Assembly (NCBI GenBank): GCA_021795055.1
Contig: JAJYPW010000066.1
Span: 1-5,515, forward strand
Length of the DNA stretch: 5,515 nucleotides
DNA from: Thermoplasmata archaeon
GTDB lineage: Archaea; Thermoplasmatota; Thermoplasmata; Thermoplasmatales; Thermoplasmataceae
Direction of reading: 5' to 3'
A program made the translations under genes and the position numbers. Below the pieces are notes generated by a model that was not told the DNA's origin, made no database searches, and was given only the letters and a program-made list of their open reading frames with translations. Below are positions 1 through 5,061 of this stretch, piece after piece. Positions within the stretch are counted from its first letter, which is position 1, and each line of letters opens with the position of its first letter.

Positions 1-160
1 TAACCTGTCATTTCGGTCGCCCAAAGTACATGATTCAGCTATGAGGATTGAAAAATAAAAGTATGTGCCAGGGAATTGAATGTGGAACTGCAGAAGGGAT
101 TATAGGACTGCACCGCACACTGGATTGCCGGCGGACAGCAAAAGGGTCAGGATGCCGCGA
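1..160. other. Left-edge stretch with no convincing gene
   Basis: No reading frame here resembles a known protein on either strand, and the frame that opens at base 80 on the plus strand runs antisense into the 161-505 gene, so it is not called. Read on the minus strand, bases 51-60 form a T-rich run (four T, A, five T) about 100 bases past the stop of the 161-505 gene. It could act as an archaeal oligo-T terminator for that gene, or as a TATA-like element for a minus-strand gene starting near the left edge (an ATG lies at 11-9). Neither reading can be settled from this sequence. Confidence 0.35.
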
Positions 161-505
161 TCAGTGAGATTTCTCGTAATTCGCGATTGCCTTCTCCAGT
201 ATCGTGGACACCTTCGGTTCAACAACCAGGAAGTGGCTTTTTTCAGGGTTCACAGGTTTGAGAATCTTCACAATCTCCTTAGTCTCAGGATCAAACTCGA
301 TTAGCCCGATCGGAAGTTTTCCCTTGGCCATTGTAATCAGCCACACTGATTCCTCATTCTCTCCGCTGAGGGTAGGACTGTAAAACACCACATATTCGCC
401 ATAGAGAAACATCGTGGAGATCTGCCTCATACCGAGCGAAAAACTGTTCGAGGCCACCATTAGAAGATCCGGGATGCTATTGAATACCTCATACTCAAAT
501 TTCAT
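161..505 (-). CDS. Conserved-looking hypothetical protein, 114 aa, soluble
   Basis: I do not recognise this protein and assign no function. It is 114 residues long, has no signal peptide, no membrane segment and no cysteine, and is mildly acidic (about 15 Asp/Glu to 11 Lys/Arg). The alternation of short hydrophobic stretches (for example MFLYGEYVVFY, SVWLITM, LPIGLIEFD, HFLVVEP) suggests a mainly beta or alpha/beta fold, ending in a short helix rich in Ala, Glu and Lys. The segment IEFDPETKEIVKIL looks like a beta hairpin with a tight turn. The ATG at 505-503 is preferred because a TATA-like box lies about 23-25 bases upstream, which implies a leaderless or nearly leaderless transcript. It is divergent from the MFS gene and has its own promoter, so the two need not be related in function. 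Reality of the gene is fairly likely from the promoter fit and the sensible composition. Confidence 0.7.
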   Translation of the reverse strand: MKFEYEVFNSIPDLLMVASNSFSLGMRQISTMFLYGEYVVFYSPTLSGENEESVWLITMAKGKLPIGLIEFDPETKEIVKILKPVNPEKSHFLVVEPKVSTILEKAIANYEKSH

Positions 506-523
506 AATTGGGTCAAGGCATAC

Positions 524-533
524 ATAAATAATA
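524..533 (-). promoter_or_regulatory. TATA box for the 161-505 gene
   Basis: On the minus strand this reads TATTATTTAT, an AT-rich archaeal TATA-like element. Its centre is about 23-25 bases before the ATG at 505, so transcription would begin at or within a few bases of the start codon. The match to a consensus box is looser than for the other promoters in the window. Confidence 0.55.
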
Positions 534-560
534 ACGTTTCAAGATCGGGTGTCATTCGGA

Positions 561-585
561 AGGATCCCGTTATATCCGGAATCCT
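561..585. promoter_or_regulatory. Inverted repeat, possible operator for the MFS gene
   Basis: Arms AGGATcCCG and CGGaATCCT are inverted copies of each other at 8 of 9 positions, separated by the 7 bases TTATATC. The dyad ends 7 bases before the TATA box of the MFS gene and lies between the two divergent TATA boxes. Binding sites for dimeric helix-turn-helix regulators of efflux pumps (MarR, TetR or PadR type) often have this size and position. Binding by a regulator is inferred; no regulator gene is in this window. Confidence 0.4.
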
Positions 586-592
586 GAGAGCA

Positions 593-599
593 TTTTAAG
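593..599 (+). promoter_or_regulatory. TATA box for the MFS transporter
   Basis: TTTTAAG, centred 26 bases before the TTG at 622. This is the canonical archaeal distance between TATA box and transcription start, so the mRNA should begin at the start codon itself. The spacing is the main support for choosing TTG at 622 as the start. Confidence 0.65.
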
Positions 600-621
600 C
601 ATCGACGGGATTCAGTACCTA

Positions 622-2025
622 TTGACAGGGAGATATTCCAACCCCAGGATTCTGCTCTCCACTTCCCTAGGATCCTTTATTACCCCGTTTACCAGCAGCG
701 TGATCTCCTTTTCAGTGCCGGAGATAGGCAGTGCATTCCATGCGTCCTTCTTCGCAATGGTCTGGGTCCCGATGACCTATCTTATAGTAATTTCAACAAC
801 CATGATTTTACTGGGAAAGCTTTCCGATAACTTCGGGCGATCCAGGTTTTACTCAATTGGCCTGCTTATATTCGGCATCGGCGGGGTTTCTGCCACTTTT
901 TCAACCAGCGTTTTGTACTTGTCTGCGTCAATAGCCGTAATGGGAATTGGAGCCTCGTTCTTTGCCGTCAACTCTACTGCAATCCTGAGTTCCGTCTATC
1001 CGCCGGAATCCAGGGGAGGAGCCCTTGGAATCAATGCCATGTCTGTATATCTGGGACTTACATGCGGCCCGGTGGCTGCAGGTTACCTTATAAACTATAT
1101 GGGATGGCAGTCCGTTTTCTACCTCGTCTCAGCATATGCGTTTCTTTCGCTTATCCCGGTCTTTCTGTATCTGAGGAAACTGGATCTTCCCGTCAAAAGG
1201 GAACGCGTGGATCTGGCTGGATTTGTCCTGTTCTTTTTCTCCATGCTCCTGACGGTACTCTTCCTGAGCCTGACTGAAATTAACGGAATTTTCCCTGCGG
1301 TATACTTGCTGATCGCTGGAATGCTGCTCCTTGCTGTATTCCTCCTCTATGAGAGAAGGAAAGAAAGCCCGATTCTCGACGTCAGACTGTTCACGCGGAG
1401 CAGGACTTTCTCGGCAGCTAATTTCACTGCATTCCTGAATTACGTAAGCACATTTGCGATTGTTTTTGTATTCTCCATATATTTTTCAGTAGTTGCGAAC
1501 CTTCAGCCATCGCAGTATGGGATCATACTTAGTGTAGAGCCCGCGGTAATGGTCATATTTTCGCCATTGAGCGGACGGCTATCTGACAGGATTGGGGCTC
1601 GGGTGCCCGCCTCTCTCGGCATGCTAATCATTTCGGGGGCATTCTTTTTCATGGGCTATGAAATCGGACGGGTGCCGCCGGCAGATCTGGTTTATCCACT
1701 CGCAGTCATAGGTCTGGGATTCGGGTTGTTTTCTGCCCCCAATACCAATTCAGTAATGGGATCGGTAGAGAGGAAAGACATGGGCACTGCTTCCGGGGTT
1801 CTCGGAACAATGAGGTTTGTGGGTCAGTTAATGAGCCTTGCAATAATGGGAACAGTCCTTGCGGATTCAGTGCCGCGCTCCACAATGATACAGTTGTTTT
1901 CAGGCGTGAGTTCAAACTTCACGCTGGTAGATATAAGCGGATTTATAGAGGGGATGAAACTGGTGATGATAACCTCAGGGATTTTAAGCCTGGCCGGAGT
2001 TTTAACTTCGCTGGTAAGAAAATAG
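622..2025 (+). CDS. MFS transporter, DHA2-type (14 TMS) multidrug efflux permease
   Basis: A 467-residue integral membrane protein with about 14 hydrophobic helices, the length and topology of the DHA2 (EmrB/QacA-like) drug:proton antiporters, which export hydrophobic or toxic compounds across the cytoplasmic membrane. Motif A is clear in the loop after helix 2 (G65-K-L-S-D69-x-x-G72-R73) and is repeated in the second half (S317-G-R-L-S-D322-R-I-G-A-R327). The antiporter motif C is in helix 5 (G149-P150 to G154), followed by G161-W162. Helix 13 keeps the family arginine, R398. Unusual: the acidic residue common in helix 1 aligns with T24, and the helix 4 motif B arginine aligns with I104; an acidic residue, E306, sits in helix 10 instead. 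The start is TTG: no ATG, GTG or TTG lies upstream in this frame back to about base 540, the TATA box is 26 bases before it, and the next ATG (M45) would remove helix 1. It is probably a monocistronic unit. The substrate cannot be predicted. Confidence 0.9.
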   Translation: MTGRYSNPRILLSTSLGSFITPFTSSVISFSVPEIGSAFHASFFAMVWVPMTYLIVISTTMILLGKLSDNFGRSRFYSIGLLIFGIGGVSATFSTSVLYLSASIAVMGIGASFFAVNSTAILSSVYPPESRGGALGINAMSVYLGLTCGPVAAGYLINYMGWQSVFYLVSAYAFLSLIPVFLYLRKLDLPVKRERVDLAGFVLFFFSMLLTVLFLSLTEINGIFPAVYLLIAGMLLLAVFLLYERRKESPILDVRLFTRSRTFSAANFTAFLNYVSTFAIVFVFSIYFSVVANLQPSQYGIILSVEPAVMVIFSPLSGRLSDRIGARVPASLGMLIISGAFFFMGYEIGRVPPADLVYPLAVIGLGFGLFSAPNTNSVMGSVERKDMGTASGVLGTMRFVGQLMSLAIMGTVLADSVPRSTMIQLFSGVSSNFTLVDISGFIEGMKLVMITSGILSLAGVLTSLVRK

Positions 2026-2165
2026 GGATTGCCATGCGGTAATAATGCATCTATGTTAGGACACTACCGATTTTCCGATTACTTCCATAGGCCAACTCCA
2101 TAAACACGGCATCTAGCGCCCAGAGATAGCATAAAATTTTAAACCTATGCGGATTATGAAGATTC
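2026..2165. other. Intergenic region between MFS gene and Rieske-ETF operon
   Basis: 140 bases without a supported gene. It holds the operon's TATA box near the right end and a short direct repeat, CCGATT at 2067-2072 and 2075-2080, about 60-70 bases before that box. No strong hairpin or oligo-T terminator for the MFS gene is visible. The minus-strand reading frame that covers this stretch runs antisense through the Rieske gene and is not protein-like. Confidence 0.5.
2137..2144 (+). promoter_or_regulatory. TATA box for the Rieske-ETF operon
   Basis: TTTTAAAC with an A-rich stretch directly upstream (the usual place of the BRE element), centred 26 bases before the ATG at 2166. It is the best-looking promoter in the window and predicts a leaderless mRNA starting at the Rieske gene. 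Confidence 0.7.
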
Positions 2166-2486
2166 ATGACATGGTATAAGGTGTTCAAAGAGGAATCCAT
2201 AAAAGAAGGTGACATTTTCAAGACAACTGCAGGCTCCAAGGAACTGATTGTGATGAGGGCTGCCGGAAAATTGTATGCAACATCAAATCTGTGCACGCAT
2301 GAGCAGTATGACCTGGCTGAGGGATTCATTGATGACGGGAAGCTCGTCTGCCCGAACCACTTCGCTATTTTTAAGCCCCAGGACGGATCGGTCGTAAGCA
2401 ACCCTGAGGGTTCTGGTTCAATCGGCCCCCTGAAATCATACCATATAAAGGTGGAGAACGGGGATGTCTTAGTGGAAGTTGAATGA
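2166..2486 (+). CDS. Rieske-type [2Fe-2S] ferredoxin, soluble
   Basis: A 106-residue single-domain Rieske protein, a one-electron carrier with a [2Fe-2S] cluster held by two cysteines and two histidines. The ligands are plain: C43-T-H45 and C62-P-N-H65, separated by 16 residues as in the dioxygenase-type ferredoxins and NirD-like proteins. The rest of the fold is also recognisable, including the C-terminal strand pattern after the D73-G74 turn. There is no membrane anchor or signal peptide, so it is cytoplasmic and not a quinol-oxidising bc1-type Rieske subunit. The glycine that commonly follows the last histidine is phenylalanine here (F66). The ATG at 2166 fits the TATA box 26 bases upstream. 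Its stop overlaps the ETF start by four bases (ATGA), so the two are co-transcribed and probably translationally coupled, pointing to electron exchange with the flavoprotein. No oxygenase or nitrite reductase gene that would use such a ferredoxin is present in the window. Confidence 0.92.
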   Translation: MTWYKVFKEESIKEGDIFKTTAGSKELIVMRAAGKLYATSNLCTHEQYDLAEGFIDDGKLVCPNHFAIFKPQDGSVVSNPEGSGSIGPLKSYHIKVENGDVLVEVE

Positions 2487-4192
2487 AGATACTTGTATTT
2501 GTAAAGCAGATACCTGAAGTTACACAGGTAAAATTCGATCCTGCGACAAACAGGATTGTAAGGGAAGGCGTGCCTCTCCAGATAAATTCCTTCGACAAGA
2601 AGGCAATGGAGGAGGCTGCAAGAATAAAGGAGAAATACGGGGCTGAAGTGATAGCGGCAACCATGGGTCCACCTTCTGCAAGTGACGTCCTTGTTACCTG
2701 CATGAAATTTGGCGCTGATTCAGGATACCTGATATCCGATCGCAGACTGGGTGGATCAGATACCCTCATCACCTCAATGGCGCTTTCTGCTTTCGCAAAG
2801 AAGTTTTCCCCTGATCTCATTTTTTGCGGAAAATATTCCCTTGACGGAGAAACGTCCCAGGTGCCAGCCGAAATTTCCACATTTCTTGGTTACGATTTCA
2901 GATCTTCGGTCTCCCGGCTTGAATTTGAGGGTGATATGGTCACAACGGTCCAGGATCTGGAAGCCGGTTTTCTGACAAGCAGCGCGAAACTGCCGCTGGT
3001 GATCTCTGTCAGCGAGAAGATCAACAAGGCCCGCTTCATCCGCCCGGGCGGGCCGGATTTCTCCGACAAGATCAATACTGTTGGCCTGGACTTTCTCGGA
3101 ATTTCTCTCAATGGAATGCAGGACTCTCCGACTGTTGTCGAAGGGACAGAGAGTGTCAGCAGCGGGAGAACAGTTAAATTTATAGACGACGTGGATGAAT
3201 TCATCACACTGATTTTGAATGCCAGAAGCGATGATACGGCACCTGAGGAAACCATCAGCCTGAAGGATGCTCCGAATGGCAGCAGGGAAGCATGGGTAAT
3301 AGCCATAGATAACCCGGAGACAGTGAGGGAAATCTCCACAAAAGCTGCCGAGATCACCAATGGAAAGGCCAGGATCGTAATAATCGGGAATCTCGATCCA
3401 GAGGCCCTTAAGAACTGTCCGGCTCACGAATACCTCAGGCTCGAGACCAATTCAAGCAATGCCATAGCAGGATACATTGCTGATGGCATAATACGCGGTC
3501 CTCCATGGTTTGTGTTATTCCCATCCACCGTAAATGGCAGGGACATAGCTTCATTTGTGGCTGCAAGGCTCAAGCTCGGGTTGACGGCAGATTGCGTTGA
3601 TTTAAAGCTTGACGGGGATCGCCTGATACAGTATAAGCCAGCCTTCGGGGGAGGCATACTGGCAAGGATTCACTCTAAAACTGAACCGGCTATGGCAACT
3701 ATCAGGCCCGGCATTTTCCAGGCCAGGTCATGCAATTATGATTTCCTCGTGAAAATTGTCGAACTTGGCTATAACCGTTCAGAGAGTTTCGAAAAGCTAC
3801 CATCCGAATTCCGACCGGTGACCAATAAGGGGATGGTGATTGGAATCGGGAAAGGTCTTCTTGCCAGGGAAAATGTACCAAGGGTGATTGAACTGGCAGC
3901 CTTGTTAGATGCATCAGTGGGGGGAACAAGGCCAATAATCGACCTGGACTGGTTGCCGAGACAGCAGCAGATAGGTCTGACAGGGGTCAGCATATCCCCA
4001 TCCGTATACCTGACGATTGGAATTTCGGGGCACGACAATCATGTCGTCGGATTCAGGTATGCCAGGAAGGTGTTCTCTGTGAACAAAGACGGTAATGCCC
4101 CAATTTTTTCGCACTCAGACTATGGATACATAGGAGATTCCCTGGAATTCCTGGGCAGGTTTGCCGCCAGGCTGGGAAAAATCAGTAAGTGA
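2483..4192 (+). CDS. Fused electron transfer flavoprotein, EtfB-EtfA (beta then alpha)
   Basis: A 569-residue chain joining both ETF subunits, normally separate proteins of about 260 and 320 residues. Residues 1 to about 245 are EtfB: it opens with the V-K-Q-I-P signature and has the nucleotide/FAD loop D121-G-E-T-S-Q126-V. A hydrophilic linker follows (about 248-268). Residues about 270-569 are EtfA, with the C-terminal FAD domain: G480-G-T-R483, Q496-I-G-L-T500-G, G513-I-S-G516 to H520, and N534-K-D through A-P-I-F to D546-Y-G. R483, T500 and H520 match the FAD-contacting Arg, Thr and His of EtfA. It should pass electrons from a dehydrogenase to a downstream carrier in the cytoplasm. Odd points: the usual EtfB recognition loop N-E-P-R-Y is N181-K-A-R-F, and the EtfA A-I-Q-H is H517-D-N-H520. 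Whether the EtfB half binds AMP or a bifurcating second FAD is undecided. The start overlaps the Rieske stop by four bases, with a weak GGA six bases upstream. Confidence 0.95.
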   Translation: MKILVFVKQIPEVTQVKFDPATNRIVREGVPLQINSFDKKAMEEAARIKEKYGAEVIAATMGPPSASDVLVTCMKFGADSGYLISDRRLGGSDTLITSMALSAFAKKFSPDLIFCGKYSLDGETSQVPAEISTFLGYDFRSSVSRLEFEGDMVTTVQDLEAGFLTSSAKLPLVISVSEKINKARFIRPGGPDFSDKINTVGLDFLGISLNGMQDSPTVVEGTESVSSGRTVKFIDDVDEFITLILNARSDDTAPEETISLKDAPNGSREAWVIAIDNPETVREISTKAAEITNGKARIVIIGNLDPEALKNCPAHEYLRLETNSSNAIAGYIADGIIRGPPWFVLFPSTVNGRDIASFVAARLKLGLTADCVDLKLDGDRLIQYKPAFGGGILARIHSKTEPAMATIRPGIFQARSCNYDFLVKIVELGYNRSESFEKLPSEFRPVTNKGMVIGIGKGLLARENVPRVIELAALLDASVGGTRPIIDLDWLPRQQQIGLTGVSISPSVYLTIGISGHDNHVVGFRYARKVFSVNKDGNAPIFSHSDYGYIGDSLEFLGRFAARLGKISK

Positions 4193-4781
4193 ACCTGCTG
4201 TATCTGCGATATCTCGTCTTCTCCATATACTGCAGAGTCAGTCCAAGCACAAAGGTTGTTGCTGCAATAACCTGAGCCACCGTGTCATTCATTCCAGCGG
4301 TGTAGAGTGCAAACCACATCAGCAGTGCGCCTATCACGGCTGCAAGTACTGCAGTAATCCTGTCATACAGGGCATATGCTATTACGAACGCCACAAGGCC
4401 CGCAATCACATCATACACAAAGTTTGGATACACAGCGGTACCAACCAGATATACGAGAAAAGCTATGGCTCCAGGCAGGGCTATATGAATTAGGCCCTTG
4501 ACAAGAACAGCACCGGCCACTGCCCCTATCACCAGTATGAGGTAGAGAGGGAGCGAGGTGGTCGAAAAATCTTTAGAAAGGTACAGGGCAAAAATGACGC
4601 CAAAGTAGGCACCAACCATCATCAGCAGGGTAGTCCAGGCGAACGATCCCTTAAAGATAAGGAATATAGAAACCAGAACTATCAGAAAAGTGGATAGATA
4701 AAGGTATCCAGAAGGGAGAAAGTTGAAAACCTGGGATAATCCTCCCGTGTACTTGGTGAGAATGGTGAAGATGTCCGACAC
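4182..4781 (-). CDS. Seven-helix integral membrane protein of unknown function
   Basis: A 199-residue, very hydrophobic protein with about seven membrane helices (roughly 27-44, 48-68, 77-94, 97-115, 118-138, 142-161 and 168-186) joined by very short loops, and a basic, aromatic C-terminal tail (R, Y and K rich after M-E-K). The positive tail suggests C-terminus inside and N-terminus outside. The compact glycine- and alanine-rich helices recall small TM198/DUF4203-like multi-pass proteins, but no diagnostic motif is visible and I assign no function. The start is GTG at 4781-4779: the TATA box is centred about 26 bases before it, and the nearby ATG at 4783-4781 is out of frame. The gene converges on the ETF gene and their last 11 bases overlap (4182-4192), so transcription of one must run antisense into the other. 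It has its own promoter and looks monocistronic. Confidence 0.85.
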   Translation of the reverse strand: MSDIFTILTKYTGGLSQVFNFLPSGYLYLSTFLIVLVSIFLIFKGSFAWTTLLMMVGAYFGVIFALYLSKDFSTTSLPLYLILVIGAVAGAVLVKGLIHIALPGAIAFLVYLVGTAVYPNFVYDVIAGLVAFVIAYALYDRITAVLAAVIGALLMWFALYTAGMNDTVAQVIAATTFVLGLTLQYMEKTRYRRYSRFTY

Positions 4782-4803
4782 ATGTATGACATTACAAGAA
4801 TAG

Positions 4804-4811
4804 TATATAAA
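4804..4811 (-). promoter_or_regulatory. TATA box for the seven-helix membrane protein
   Basis: On the minus strand this reads TTTATATA, a near-ideal archaeal TATA box, centred about 26 bases before the GTG at 4781. It predicts a leaderless transcript and decides the start codon. Confidence 0.7.
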
Positions 4812-4812
4812 T

Positions 4813-4836
4813 GTTCGTCAAACCGCGGCTTTGAAC
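4813..4836. promoter_or_regulatory. Imperfect dyad just upstream of the membrane-protein TATA box
   Basis: A central CCGCGG palindrome (4823-4828) is flanked by A/T-rich arms (AAA before, CTTT after) and by outer GTTC (4813-4816) and GAAC (4833-4836). The outer arms are offset by two bases, so the symmetry is imperfect. It abuts the BRE/TATA region, where archaeal regulators commonly bind. A regulatory role is inferred from position only. Confidence 0.25.
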
Positions 4837-4838
4837 CC

Positions 4839-4853
4839 AAAAAACCCGTTTTT
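4839..4853. terminator. A-run/T-run hairpin, possible terminator for nob1
   Basis: Six A, then CCCG, then five T. On the minus strand it reads as five A, CGGG, six T, so a transcript from nob1 would meet an oligo-T run, the archaeal signal for termination. It lies about 210 bases past the nob1 stop, which is long for a 3' untranslated region. The call is weak. Confidence 0.2.
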
Positions 4854-5061
4854 GACCGAATTTAGGTACAACCCTCATCTTTCAGGTGCAGAATTGATTT
4901 ATGGTGTTGAGACTCAATTCTCACAAAAGGGACAGGAAGCATAACAACGATGTGTTTCAGCATGGTTCAGGGATAGTGTCAATCGCTGTTATTTTCCGTT
5001 CCATTCATTTTTCCAGGAGTGCAGATTGCGGGAACGTTACCCATTCACGGCTCCAAGCAGA

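Larger units (their letters stand above)
4782..5061. other. Intergenic region between Nob1 and the membrane protein
   Basis: 280 bases with no supported gene. Contents seen: the TATA box of the membrane protein gene, an imperfect dyad next to it, an A-run/T-run hairpin at 4839-4853, and a small dyad TTGAG-A-CTCAA at 4907-4917 set within a longer pair of arms GAATTGA (4891-4897) and TCAATTC (4914-4920). I see no tRNA and no C/D-box RNA with clear box motifs. The plus-strand frame opening at 4901 runs antisense into nob1 and is rejected. Confidence 0.5.

Noticed and set aside
80..304. Plus-strand open frame of 74 codons at the left end
   Set aside because: It is antisense to the 161-505 gene for most of its length, has no promoter at the right distance, and has a composition typical of a shadow frame.
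2371..2880. Minus-strand open frame of 169 codons across the Rieske-ETF junction
   Set aside because: It is antisense to two well-supported genes and its sequence is not protein-like.
2774..3427. Long minus-strand open frame (217 codons) inside the ETF gene
   Set aside because: It is the antisense shadow of the EtfB half and linker, which match the ETF family throughout. The antisense peptide has no recognisable motif.
4781..4783. ATG at 4783-4781 as the start of the seven-helix protein
   Set aside because: It is out of frame with the hydrophobic reading frame. The overlapping GTG at 4781 is in frame and sits about 26 bases after the TATA box.
4891..4920. Hairpin GAATTGA/TCAATTC as a small RNA or riboswitch
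   Set aside because: Only a 7-bp AT-rich stem with a 16-base loop, no box C/D, kink-turn or tRNA-like elements, and no nearby promoter that would express it.
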